A stretch of 64,000 nt of DNA, from the NCBI GenBank assembly GCA_037389465.1, contig JAZARR010000153.1:1225001-1289000 (forward strand), given 5' to 3'. Under the pieces are notes generated by a model that made no database searches, was not told where the DNA came from, and saw only the letters and a program-made list of their open reading frames with translations. How positions within the stretch are numbered: the stretch's first letter is position 1; each line of letters begins with the position of its first letter. The position numbers and the translations under genes were made by a program. This document shows positions 50,955-64,000 of this stretch, in pieces. The stretch is from Baylisascaris procyonis (Eukaryota; Nematoda; Chromadorea; Rhabditida; Ascarididae).

Positions 50955-53900
50955 GATGGGTGCGTTCGTTGATACGCCATAGAGATTTGTAGATTTCGTT
51001 AAAAAGTTGTTAAAGGGATGCCAATTGCTAATAAAGACTATTTTATTGCATTTACTCTAGTATCATTGTATCATTAGTAAGTGCCCGTTGAAAATAAATT
51101 ATTAGAAAATGAAAATGCTCAAATGCGATTTCTATTCATTTGCAAATGCATAACTTCACTCCTTCATATTACTTTCGAATGATTTCTGCTCGTTTTTTTT
51201 TGTTGTTACAATATTGCAACATTCACTGTAAAAATATTGCAAAATTCATTGCAATTCAAAAGCAAAAACGAAGGAATCCGATGCACCATCAATTAGCAAG
51301 CAGCACATCGTGAAATGAGCATCAACGAAATTAGGATGTTTTGGCAAGTGAAGTTCGAAAAGACGAATCTTCATGAACGACTGGTCCTCTTAGAAGCGGA
51401 TTAAAATTTGTTTGAAGCTGATGTATTTGCCCCTTATCCTTTCGTCAGTTGCGTCAGTGTAGTTTTTGAGATGCGGTTTTTTGCCGATGTTTCCGTAAAT
51501 AGGTGCTCTCTGTTCGAAAACTTCCCTCTACCAAAAAAAAAAACTTTTCTTTATAATGCAAACCTTTTTTTCTAAGGAAATACGCAGAGTGATTCGACGC
51601 TTTCCCGAGTCAATTTTTTCTTTCTTTGGAAAACTTCATTCGCAAAGCGAATTCTAGCGTCTTCGACTTATATATGTCTGGATGTGCCTTCCTGTCTTAC
51701 AGTTTCAAATGAGAAACACCTGAAGCTGGAGGCATAACTTGATGTATTTTTCATGTTGAACTATGTGTCTTGAGTGGAGTTGAGGCATTTAAATGTGACG
51801 GAAAATTTAGGTACAGTTTCCACCAGCCGACCTTTTTATTTCGCACCCGCCAAATCAGTCAAAATATGAATGCGCGATTGCGAATTTTTGATTATTTTCT
51901 ATGTCATTATGAAAATGGTTAGCCAGCTGCTATACAAGCTGAAGCTTCATTCGTGACAGCCCATCTGGGACGCTTCGGTGCTTTTTCTTAATGGCACTAA
52001 GAAGGGAAAATTCCCACTAAGAAATGCAAATTCAAATGCTTGGATTATCTTCCAGAGGAGGAAATTCGAAGAAGTGAAGATGGCTGTTGTCGGGTTTTAC
52101 ATCAGTCAAACAGAGTAGGAAATAGATGGCCATTAGGTATGCTTAACCTCATGCTCGGTGTGCATGTGAAGCTTCCCTCTACCTTTCTTGTTTGAAAAAT
52201 ATTTTCGGCTCCTCCTTCTCTGAGTTAGACACCTAAGGACACCGGCAATATGACTTTCATTTATTGTGCTTTTCTAATTATTCGATAATCACAGCTACAA
52301 GTGAGCAAAATTTTAAATTTTGTTTTAAAAAAAAATCTATTTCAATTAGATGCGTCCAGCTGGCATACTTTTCACACCCGACTTAGGTTTGTCAGATGAA
52401 AATTTTTATCACAGTAGCAGAATTTACGCAGTATTAATCGATCGTTCTAGTTGTGTACGCGGTGGTCCAATTTATATGATATTCACGAGTTGACATAGAG
52501 TTTGTTTCTTTAGCTTTCTGACCTATTCCTTGCTTCGTATATTATAAAAATGTAGTTATAATTTCGCCTTTCTTATCTCACAACCGACCGCATTTTTTAT
52601 CACAGAAAGTCCTGTGAAAATCAGACCTTCTTGATTGGCCTGAGGTGAAATATTCTAAAAAACTTTCTACATTTCAAAAATTATATGTTCGATGTTCTCT
52701 TGCTAAAGTGCCCTGTGGCATATGCTGGTAATGAATGGATTCAATTTCCAGCTTCCCGAACATCCTTAACTCTGTTACTATTTATATTTTTATAAGCATT
52801 CTCGTTTTATCCGAAAATTTTGAGAGCTCCTTTTTCTTCATGCAAAAATAGCTCATTTAGCGTTTGAGATTTATTCTCATTGATCGTTGAAACCATTTTT
52901 ACAATTCAGGGCTAAAATCTATTGGGGAAGCCAATGAAAAATTATTTTTCGTCCCATTTATGAGGGATAAGTTGACAGTTATGAGATTTCATTTCGGCTA
53001 TTTCAAACTAACATATTACTAAAGCATAAGCATCGATTCTTTACATCAAAAATTCATATCCGATATTCCACTTAAATGTCATAGGATGATGAGATCGGCA
53101 ATGCTTGCAACGATGTTTTGAAATAAAATGCAATATTGAACGCAACTAATATCGCTCTCAAAGAAATGATATAATGATCCGAATCTTTTCGATTCTATTT
53201 GTATCTGCAAATTATTTGTAGACCATTGAAATTCCCGCAGAACTATACGTTGTTCTACGTATTTAATTTCTTCTTTTTTTCATTAATCTATATGATATTA
53301 TTCTCTTTTTTATCTTGGGAGATTTTAGATTTATGATGATGCATTGATTTTCCGATGCTTCAATGCTATAAAATTTTTTCGAATAACTTCGCAGTGAAAT
53401 TGCTCTCATCATTAGAGTTTTCTCAGCAATGATAACTTTAATTAACTTTTTCTACTTAAATTTCAAGTAAGAAAACAAAATTCTTAAATGTTAGGATATT
53501 TTTGCGGCAAAATTGAACACTCACTACAATCGAGATAAATATGATTTCTTATTTGCTTTGAAAGATCTCTTTCTTATCATATCATCAAAGAAAACGATAT
53601 GTTTGTCCAAATTTTTCTTCACTTTTAAGTTGATGTTAATGGGCATCCGATGCTCTAACGATCAGTAAAAACGCAAATATAATACTCTGTTAAACTATAT
53701 ATTGCTAATTTATCCCCAAATACACCTCTTCGTTTTTTTAAGTAATTCAATGGCCTTAACAATTTATGCTTCTCATTAGAAAATAGCTTGGATGAATTGA
53801 GTGAATTTTCATCTGTTGAAATCCCATCAATGTTTAAGTATTGATGCAATTGCATTCACTAATTCCATTCAAAATGCGGATGCAATTGCTCAACAATATT

Positions 53901-54572
53901 TCAATTTTAAAACGTCATAAATCAAGTGACATTTAAGTATAATTGTAGCATTTCGCATGCAATAATCGTCCTACATTATGATATCGATAACCGTTTTGTG
54001 TATGGAATAAAATATCTTCATGAAACAAATAACCAGGGCACCAACAGTTGTTTCCTTATCGAACAAAGAGAAGGCCAATTAAACAACCTTGATATCTTCC
54101 ATATTAACAAACTTGAACTGATGTGAAACACTATAAAATGATATGGAAATCGAAATTAGACGGTGATATTTTAGGACATTATTCCACATGCCTATATCAT
54201 TTCTTTCGTAACTAAGAATCTTGCGATGGGTGACGATAAATGAAGTTTTACTCTCATAGGTAGACGAGATTCCTTTAAAAAGAGTTGAAATTTGAAAACG
54301 ATTTTGATTTGCCAGTTAAAATTTCTCTCAAAATGAGAAATTTAACCCATAAAATTTTAAGATAAAATGAAAAAATCAATGAAATCTTGTTATTCTGTAT
54401 GGAATGAGCAATGATATATTTTAGCGAATGCAACTTGATTGATAGTGAAAAAAGATGTGCGTTGAAAAATAATATTTTCATAAAAATTTCTACAGTTCAT
54501 GCTGAGGATATTTCGGCTTTAGGTAGAGCATCCTTCTAACAACGCATGCATGTTATGCGCTATTATATTAGA
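50955..54572. other. Gene-free AT-rich region
   Basis: No gene, RNA gene or named repeat recognised on either strand. Confidence 0.4.
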
Positions 54573-54612
54573 ATACGGTATGCGCCGTATCACAATACGA
54601 TATGCGCCGTAT
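54573..54612. repeat. Two adjacent copies of an 18-bp hairpin motif
   Basis: ATACGGTATGCGCCGTAT (54573-54590) and ATACGATATGCGCCGTAT (54595-54612) lie 4 bp apart. Each copy can fold (ATACGG with CCGTAT; one mismatch in the second copy). A related TTATGCGC lies at 54552-54559. Confidence 0.65.
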
Positions 54613-57600
54613 CTGAATGCGCACTTTATCAACCACTTTCCAATGCACCAAGTAGTAATAAAGCATGGAAAATAACCAATTTATATCAAAATTGACCTGG
54701 GCGGTAGTACAGTGTCTTGTTCTACATTCGTTTCTTCTTGTCCAACAAGTTTGAGAGAAAAACTCGATCTGCATGCATATCGATTTCTTGATGCGTAATG
54801 TCTGTAAGTATATGACGTGCATCGATCGATAACAATGAAAGATTACATCAAAATATCAGATTTGAAGTGTACACTATGCCGATACTGTTTCTCCACTTCA
54901 GTCTGACACTTATTTTTTTCACTTTATCTTTTTCTCAACTTCGAACTAAGCAACATACCTACCGACATATGCATACACGCATAGACATGATGTTCCCATA
55001 ATATGCTTCAAAATTAGCAGTTTAGAAAGTTGCATTAAAAATTTATGTGATAATCGCTATAATTAATCGACATCCCACATACTCTTTCACGTAAGAAATG
55101 AAATGCGAAATCTGGGCGACTGATGACAGGGAACAGAAAAGGGAAAACTGATTGTGGTAGGATGGGGAAGCTAAAGGTTTGGCATGTATAGATGAAAACC
55201 TTTTATGCAAATAACGATAAGCTATAAGTTGACATCCTACTCAGAAGTTCGATTTAAAACACCTGTTATAGTTACTTCAGAATAATGCGGCTATTATTTC
55301 TGTCACCAATTATTTACACCAAATACGCCCAACTCAAATAAATTATTTCTTTGTTTCCTACAAATTGATTTTCCACCTGTTAACTCACTAATTAATTATC
55401 GAAAACGCTCAGAATAAATTATAGCTTGAACGGGTTGTAAATGAAGTTTCCCATCTAAAACTGCGATCACATTTTGACACCTTCAAAATATTGTTATGTA
55501 AAAAAAAAATTTTTTTTTCGAATATCATCATAAAAAATTATATTTTTTGAATTATCCTTCGTTGCAGCATTCGAGGAAGCGAGGTTACGCTTCAATGAAT
55601 TTATTTCATGCTGCTTACACTCCACTAGTCTATTGATCTCTCTTGTTGCTGAATTAAACGCGTTTTATGCCAGCTGCGTGCCTGCAACAAGTTGACCATA
55701 AATGAACCTGAAAACATATGCATATTGCAAGCACAACTGCAAAATGTTCACATTGAATGGTCGCTCGTTTGACTTTTTTTTTGTTCGATTTCATATTTGA
55801 ATATTCAAATTCATCTATTTCTATATTCAGCAGAAATTCTGGCATAGCGCTGAACAATTATTGCTACGTCTATTATCAGAGATCGGCATCTTTGATTGAA
55901 TTTCGTCGGCAATCTACGAAATTGTATTCCCATCTTATAATACAGTAATGGCATTAGCTTTCCCTTTATTTGGAATGGTTTACTTATATTTCTACACTCG
56001 TGCAAGTGCCGTTTGGTTCGTCTGCAATATTCGCCTTCAGATCGCCTTCACTTTCTCATATCATTGTACTTTTATTGTGTTTGAAAGCATTTTTCTTCAC
56101 CTAAATCTAATGAGCGATAACTGATTTATCAAACGAATTCTCTCCAGTTTTTATTTAGTTTAAAAGTTACCATAATATATGAATTTCTTATCGATTATTT
56201 ACCGAATGCATTCATTAGGCAAATACAGTGCACATGACTTGAGCGGAAATTGAACAGTTGATGCTTTCTATTGCAGCAATTTCCAAGCAACACACTATCA
56301 AATCCGCTTTATAACTCTCGAAAACAACTTCCCTATATAATAGGAAGATGTTTGCTTTAGGTGCGACGGTGGAATAGATCTATCTTTTATGCAAACGACT
56401 TCGTATAGACCGGAAACCTTGACATCAGTGCATTAAATCAACAACAGTATGATGGCTTTCAAGGAACCTCATGTCGTCGATACTACCCTTCAGCGTTAAT
56501 GCAAATGTCGTCAATATTAAAGAAGGAAAATTTTTCCCCAGTTTTTTGATTTCATTATTCCAGATCTGGTCACTTGGAGGATTTTTCGTTTTGCTTGCAG
56601 ATTGGGGCACAACGACGTTCAGAAGTATTCACTGAAACTGTTTTCGTCAGAAAAACTACTATATAAAATCACTCTGAGGCGGTCGACAAGTAAAGAGAAA
56701 GCTCACTTACTCGATTCAACGTTACTTTCGAGTCTCAAAAGAAAGCCTTTTCAAAAACCAACCCTGCAAGATCGGCGAGTGTGAAATAAACACCTATTTC
56801 TTATGACACCATGAAGCACTGCTTTCGATAACTCCTTTCTCCCTCATAAATTCTTGTTTTCTTTCTTCTCGGCCTTAGATCATCACTTTCATGACAGCAT
56901 TTCGCGCGTGCAAGCCATAGTAGATACATCTGTAGATGTGACCACCTGATGAATTCATGAAGCGACCGTCATAGAACATCGGTTTCTGGCTGCATGACAG
57001 TATAATACTTTCTGATCGAAGATTCACAGTACGTTGCATATAAATTTCTCGTGGTTGGACGTTGGCCAAGCCTTGCCGTTTCTAATCGACCATACAACAG
57101 GTGTCGACAGGTGAAGCGACCATGGACTGCAAAATATCTGTGGGATCTTTTCCTTGACGAGGATGTTCCATTTATGGTTGAAGCTCACTTATGAATGGAA
57201 GATCCCACTTTATCACTAAGAAGTTTTAAAAAAATCTACTCCATTTTTCTCTACTGGTTTAAGCTATGAAATGATCTTCTTTGCCGCGATTTCAGTGACA
57301 ATTGTAGCTATAAAGTGGGCGGAATTAAAGACAAAATACAGCTCACCATAAAAAGTGATGTTTTTTTTGTCTTACAGATCATTTCTTAGAGACGGCAGAT
57401 TCTTTTTCTTCATGACAACGACAAAATTCTTTAGCGCATTATATTATCGACTATTTAATTCCCCCGCAAAATGAGGATCGTTAGTGAAAAAAAGCATTTT
57501 TATTTATACCTATTGCTTCATTTATTAGCTGATATTTTTCTCATCGCTGTTATTCCTAAGCAATGGGAGAAATCCTTGAAGGTTCAATGATTGAGGTGTT

Positions 57601-60600
57601 AGTACTTCAGCAGGTAACGCTTTTTTGTGCTATATACATTCTTGAAGCATTCTGTTCCCACATTTATCGTCGCATTCACTTGGCAAAACATCTCATCATA
57701 GCAGCATGCATCGGAACCTTTGATTATGTAAATCAAGAAAACTTTAGAGGAATGCAAAAATCTAGAGAAAATATCTTCGCATAAAAAGCGCATCAGATTG
57801 GTTTGCAACTTTTCGACAACGTTTCTAATGTACTTTAACGAAAGCATAAAGCGTGTATTGTCGTTGCGTTGCCGATATGTCCTTTGTGCTGCAGATGTGT
57901 TATTCCGATGTACTGTTATTGCAGTTTTGTGATTGAGCTGAAGCATAAAATTTCAACGGAAGTGATTACCCCAAATATAGTGTGAAATTCATGTACTATT
58001 GCCTAATTTATTTTTCGGTTATTTCTTCTCGCGGAAAAATTTTTTATTACTTCTTATAGATTTCAATTATGGTTTCACTTTCATAGAAAATAAGCATGAT
58101 TCAATTTTGGAGTGGAAATATTCGAAATTGCCTCATAGATGCAGAAGAAAAGTCATTGTTGAAGAATTGATTCATTTGATTTTTTTTTTCCCAAATTGCG
58201 GTGTGAGTCCATTATAGCCGCACCATGTCTGTGCATATATGTACATTTATGTTTGCTCGTTCATCTGAGTGTTCCACTGTGGGATCCACTGAAGCTAGAG
58301 CTAGAAAGTTTGGTGGATGTAGCGTATTGTCCGAGGCGATCTCAAGTATCGGTTCTCAATTTGGGCCACCGATTCCGAAAGGTGATGTAGCCACTTAAAA
58401 ATGCCTTGATATTTAGATGCATCTTGCAAATAGTCGAATTTTCCACTTTTTTGTTTATGATTGCATCGCAAAAAAAAGCTTCCATGAAATAAAAACGCAC
58501 ATACGATAGATCAATCAAAACATGACTGCATTATAGTGCTCTTATTTGGCACCATTTTAGGAAAGTTATGAGAGGAAGCCGAAAAAGACCATTACCTTCC
58601 AACTCATCTGGCACTTCCTCACTTATTCCTTAACAAGAGCAACTTGTTTTTTTTTTTTTAAATGTCAAGTTTGCAGCTGCCATTTTCCCTTTTCTCTTCC
58701 CCCTCTTGAATGATAAAACAAAGTGATACGAGGTTAAAATGAATATTGTTAAGCGGAACATCATCGAGGTACACTGATACATAGAGAAAATCATGTAATC
58801 TTTTTTTTCTATTGAGCTTTGTGGGCAACTCAAATAAATGTTCGCTAACATTCGATATGAGGCGCAAATATTTGGACGAAAAGAGCGGAAATCAAACGAA
58901 ACGATTCAATGAGTTAAGAGTGTTGGTAATACGAACGAAAATGATTGCGCCCTCCACCGAATACAAGCTGCACAAACAAATTGCTAAAGAAAACACTGTC
59001 AAATGATAGCTAGGCTTAGTCTCCTAGTTTATGTTTGTCGATATAATGCAGTAACTATTGATGAAATGGAATTTCTTTTTTTTTTCAGATACCCTTTAAT
59101 AATCTGAGTTAATTTTTTTCTTTATTCATTAAATAATACCTTATAAAGAGTAAATGAGAATTATGTGGATATTATGAAATAGATTGCCAAAATTTATGTG
59201 ATATTATTTCATCGAATGCCGCCATATTTATATCGTTGAGTTGTTTTCGTATTCTTGTGGTGCTACGATTGAATATGCAGCGAATTTTTATGTGGAAAAA
59301 TGAGTTAAGTGGATGGATTTGTGCAGGAATTATTTCGGATGAGAAAGCATCATCAAATTTTACATGTTCAGGAAACCAGAGTTCTGAAATTGAACGCTTC
59401 GGCAATAAAGTCCGGCATTCTTATAGCAATGAAGCATAACTTTGCCTGGGAAGCTATGAACCATCATACATAGATCTCATTACCTGTAACTGATTAACAT
59501 TAATTTCTTCTCACCTGTTTGATGCTTTGAATAATCAAGAAATGTTTTTTTTTTCATTCAGCTGATAGTCGGCAGTTCACTCAAACCGCAGCTAGTAACT
59601 ACGATTCTAGTGACCATAGCACATAGAATCCTCGAGATAATGAATTGTACTTTAATCGGTCGAACATTCATTAATTCTATTCACCAGTTGTTTAGCTGCA
59701 TCTGAATGATAAAAGATTATTCGTACTAACATCTAGACAACGGGAAATTCAGCCTGGCTCGAACTCTGGGGATTCATGATCTCACTCAGCGACGTTGACC
59801 AGATTCCGATCAACTTGTCGCGTTTTATGGATAGAAGTGCACCAAATTGAAATCCCACTTCTCAGTTTTCAGAAATCTAAAATCTTCAATGATGCGGTAA
59901 AGAATATTTCAGAACTAAAATCCCTTGAATGTTTCCTACCTAAATAATACCGTATAAATGCAAGTTTCCTGCAGCATTTTGTAGTTGGACATGTCGAACA
60001 ACCATGAATTTCCAAGGACATAGCATTAAGGAAATGCGCGCAATGTTTTGTTTTCAATGAGCAAATGCATTGAATCGTGAAATATGAGTGAGAGTTTTTG
60101 CTTTCCGTTCGATGATGTCGCATAGCTAGGCTTATGGATCGGTTATGGTATCGGAGAGGAAGAGCATGGTGGTTTCTATCGTTGGAAACCATTTTGCTGC
60201 TTTTTTTTTGCTTTTATGATTGAGTACGTCCCCTCCTGGAAGCGTAGCTCTGTCAGTACTAGCTGAACGTTAGGTCCAACGAAAATACAAAGTCGCACGA
60301 TTCGTCTGAACGCAGTGTGCGACAAGAAATTTGAAACTGTACAATACTATCGAAGATTGAGACATCCGAATTTTACAAAAACCTGCAATGTTTGGCTGCT
60401 GGAGGTGGGGGGCAGTAGTTTAGGCGAGCAGCAAATGTTTCTTTTTTCTTGCGCCAAAAAAGCGCCGAAATAGTGTTAGGGTGGGGTATGCTAACCTCAA
60501 CTCGTATGCTAGCCTCCGCAACCTAAACGTCGCTTTTTTTCACCAAATACATCAGCGGAAGTTTTTTTAGCGTTAGAAAGTTGAAAAATGGAGGTTGGAT

Positions 60601-61634
60601 AGGGAAGGGGGAATGACCAGGAAGGCGGAATGGAGGAGAGAGAGAATTGCGCATGCAAGGGAGTTGAACATGCGCAAAATGGCATAGCATTAGTCGACAT
60701 GCTTTTCGATGCTGTGATTTTAGCGTGAAAACTCTAACATAAATCGTTTCAGAAACATAATGCGCGGCTTTTCTTCTATAGGATATGTGGTTTCTAAGGA
60801 TTTGGAGGAATTTAAGGATATGAGGATTTACTTCCTTCTTAAACGTCAAGCAACATACTCTCTCGGTTTTCACATTCAAAAGAAGCTTAAACGTTCCGCT
60901 GTCAGTGCATTTTTTCTAATACGTGAAAATTCTTCTTGAAAGTACCGCAAGTTATTGCGCCATCTTTGCATATTTTTCGATGAAATACTTCGTAAACGCT
61001 ATCATTTCAACGACCAAATGCCGAAATATGACAATACGATAAAGCGCTATATGCGATTTGGGCTCCCATTCACCAGAGTGTGCATTTCTATAATTTATCA
61101 ATAATAACTAAAATATGCAGATTAATGTTTTCATATTTCCAACGATGCGACATACCTTTTATAAATGATTCAGAGAATTCGTTTCTCCACAATCCGATCG
61201 TTGTTTAGAAAAATTCCTCCCACTGTAAAGTGCCTCCGAATTTTTTAGGTTTTTTTTTTTTAAATTTTTCTAGCTGATATCAAAGGCGATGGAGGAAATA
61301 TGAATAATTTCAGTGTGTACTGTACATACCATCATTTTTCAGCTCTACGTTTAGTAGTTGGCAGGTTTGATTAGGGAAGCTATTTGTATTTCAACCGTTT
61401 TGAGTTTTCTGATTAGAGAGGAAAATTAGTTTCTTAGTTTCTCTTTGAATGCTCCCAAAATTTTCGGGCAAAAGTTCTCTCAATTCTTCATTCGCTGTTC
61501 ATGCACGCCGTGGCGCCGCCTCGAACGCTGCACGCTGCTACGGTCGCTACAGTAACGAATTTTAAGCGGTCCTTTACATGTGAAGGAAAACGTTATTGAT
61601 CCGATGTGCCTGAGTGCTATAAGATGTATGGAGA
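54613..61634. other. Gene-free region, 7 kb
   Basis: I recognise no exon, RNA gene or mobile-element protein here. 60390-60670 is more GC-rich and purine-biased, with a minus-strand frame of 118 codons (60523-60879) lacking known motifs. 61485-61550 is a small GC-rich patch (CACGCCGTGGCGCCGCC) just outside the right inverted copy. Confidence 0.4.
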
Positions 61635-62610
61635 TTCGTGAAATCGCAGTTCAAGTGCCAACAGTTAGAGTCGTTTTACTGCGTTGATTAGAGGATATAT
61701 CGTTAAAAATTCATTGCCAAGAAAAGACGTAATCTCGCAATGCAGAAGATGGCCTCGTTCCTCCTTGCACTTTAATGAAGAAACCTGAATTATAGACGTC
61801 ATGAGGGAAGCATTTAAAAACTACAACCTTTTGAGAAATTGAGAGCGCTCATCTCAGCTACAAAGGGGCAAGGCTTTACAGGATGAGCATTAATTCCAAA
61901 GTGCCAGTGCTTATTTCTCGGGTATTGATCACCAGTACTCAGTAAAATAACTTGCACTCGAATTCTGTCTGCAATATTCGATCTGTACGGCGTAGGTAGG
62001 CCGATAATCAAGCTTGCCTCAAAACGTCGCAATCGGCAATTAGGTTCAAACATGGAGAGTAGGTGATTTGAGACCGCAGCATTCGACAAACGCAAGTAGA
62101 TGATCGGACGGGACAACAACAAATATTTGCATTTGAAACTTCATGTCCACTTTTTGCATGCAGCAGTCAATTTGAATATATGATTTTTAAAGATGGTGAA
62201 TAAGTTGTAGCAATTCGGCTGCAATGTCTTCCTTCAGGCGACAAAATAATATGCTCACCAAGGATTTGGTGTCTCATTGAAGAGTCCTAAGAATTTTGAA
62301 CGACTAAATCGCGATTAGAGGAGAAAGTCACTGTATATCCGAGCAGCTCGGCGCAAGGCAATTTTGTTGAGTATAATGACGGTGGAATTCAAAAGAAAAA
62401 GCTCTAGGGGAGGGGGCGTGAAAATTGTAAGTATCGTCTTGCACCAGCGAATGGAATGATGCAATAGCAAGCACTTTTTGATCATATTAATCCCAATCTT
62501 CGCTGAAGACTCCGATTCAGGATCGACGAAAAAACTTTAGCTTTCTACTTAGCCATCAACTTTCTCTCTATTTTCTGATGACTACTGGCTCAGCCCTGAT
62601 CACTAGCGAT
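61635..62610 (-). repeat. Unidentified dispersed repeat, right copy of an inverted pair
   Basis: Reverse-complement counterpart of 41800-42715. Collinear blocks run from AGAGTCGTTTTACTGCGTTGATT (61670-61692) through the AGGATGAGCATTAATTCC and GGTCTCAAATCACC-equivalent blocks to TGGCTCAGCCCTGAT near 62588-62602. A 102-codon minus-strand frame (61814-62122) inside it is disrupted in the other copy, which argues against a conserved protein. Confidence 0.75.
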
Positions 62611-64000
62611 GGAGGACTGAACTCGAATCTGTTCCTTGTAAATCACCTTACGCGGCAGTACGGAAATATTTGAAATGAATTTGGCGAGCATACAAACTCC
62701 GTTTTATAGAGATTCTATTCCACATTAGTTGTTGAGCGCTGACTTTAACACGACAGCAGCAATAGTCGATCGTAATGCCTATATGAGAGCTGATTTTTTA
62801 TGCTTCGCAACACTACAGAAATTGTTGCGTCTATCGATGCTTAAACCGTCTGACACATCTTATATTATATCTAAGTAATATACCCTATATGCGCTCATGT
62901 TCCTGTTTCTGAAATGCTACTCGATTTTATAAAGACATATGAGAAGTGCTGATAGCCAAACGTAACTCGTTAACTTGCTCCGCCATGCACAAGATGGCAT
63001 ATGTTCGCGGGATCGGTCATTGCTGCGAGACTGACTGGCAAAGAAAAATGCATTACTCATAGTAGCGAAAAGAAACGGCAGAATTTCCCTAAACCATTCG
63101 CATTTGCCGAGTTGAACGCAGATGCTTCTGAACTCGCGATCGTTTGATACATCTGCGATCAAATTTGTTATTCGCCTTCTTTCTCCAACATCAATTGGCT
63201 TTATTTACACAGTTCGCATAGTGTGGTATTCATTCATGAAGAAGATGGTCGCGTGAACACGTTCCAGTTTGTTTCGTGAGATTGTCGGGACAACCTGGGA
63301 GCTGCGTCTATGGCTTGGATGTAGATGGCTTCCTTCGGACCCTCTTTTTTGCTTCAGTGTTTCAAAAAAACATATATTTCTTATGCTTTCAATATTTATT
63401 ATTCTAATTAATTGTGATTTTTGCAGAGTTCCTCATCAGTGGAGGGATTGTTCTAGCTAGGAGTGAAGTTCAGTTTTTCTTTGTTTTTCACCAACGAAAG
63501 AGGTGACTAAAGCGCATGATAAAGAAAACTGACTAATCAAATGAAACATTAGCTACCTCCAGCGACACATGTAAATGAGCATTCACTAACTAATGCTTCT
63601 ATTTCCACAGATACTATCTGACAGTGATTCTGTCCAAAACTCCTTCTCCTGTGGTTCTTTTTAGAGATTCCTTAACCGTTCCAGCCTTCATTTGTTGTCT
63701 GTCGTTGCCAAGATGCACAGCGAACGAGGAGTTATCGTTTTATCTCCTTTCTGACCATTTGAGAGTTTAGAATCTCATGCTAAGAGGGAAGCACTTGCCA
63801 GATATATCAACTATCAAGTAACTATTTTCCGCTCTTGCTAAAGTTCTCTGAAAGTGAATTTCTAAGAGATCGTGAGTGGCATGAAAGCTTCGCGAGTTTT
63901 AAGCACTAGTCGATGACGTTGCTGTTGCTAACGTTCAACTAATCAAGCTGCTAAGCTTTAAGATTAAGAAAATGTGATGCACAACACCATCCATCCATCT
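62611..64000. other. Gene-free window end
   Basis: No recognisable gene up to the window edge. Frames are under about 82 codons and without motifs. An exon of a gene continuing beyond 64000 cannot be excluded. Confidence 0.35.

Overview
This window looks like nuclear DNA from a nematode, most likely a parasitic clade V (strongylid/hookworm-like) worm; the species is an inference. The supporting signs are: AT-rich DNA with GT-AG introns that mostly end in a T-rich run plus CAG or TAG; small coding exons (about 85-170 nt) separated by introns of 0.3-1.6 kb, much larger than those typical of Caenorhabditis elegans; a TTTGCAG trans-splice-type acceptor 4 nt before one start codon; decayed LINE remnants; and many long (TA)n arrays. 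There are no operons of bacterial type, CRISPR arrays or prokaryotic signals.

The only genes I can assemble with confidence are two tandem, same-strand paralogues of the acid lipase family (lysosomal acid / gastric triacylglycerol lipase type; the lipl family of C. elegans). Lipase A (10361-19297) and lipase B (22549-31979) each have ten exons, with all nine introns at the same positions and phases. Six of the ten exons are identical in length, and the other four differ by whole codons. The proteins are 404 and 405 residues. Both carry a signal peptide, the HG oxyanion motif, a serine nucleophile elbow, the Asp and His of the triad and the family's cysteine pair. In B the elbow is G-Y-S-E-G rather than G-H-S-Q-G, and three of its introns end in AAG.

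Layout: 1-10360 is non-coding, with a degenerate G/T-rich repeat (200-1190), a 235-bp (TA)n array, and a 3' fragment of an RTE-like reverse-transcriptase retroelement (5536-6231). 10361-31979 holds the two lipases, separated by 3.25 kb. Their introns contain a tRNA-derived SINE-like piece, a 27-bp tandem repeat carrying two perfect TGACGTCA sites, and an unexplained antisense open stretch. 31980-64000 has no gene I can recognise. It holds a decayed LINE endonuclease/linker relic (39753-40405), a pair of diverged ~0.9-1 kb inverted copies of an unidentified repeat about 19 kb apart (41.8-42.7 kb and 61.6-62.6 kb), further (TA)n arrays, small hairpins and a second tRNA-like fragment.

Functionally, the lipases probably act in the secretory or lysosomal pathway on triacylglycerols or cholesteryl esters, and they arose by local duplication. 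All exon junctions were placed by eye from family homology, reading-frame phase and splice consensus, not from transcripts.
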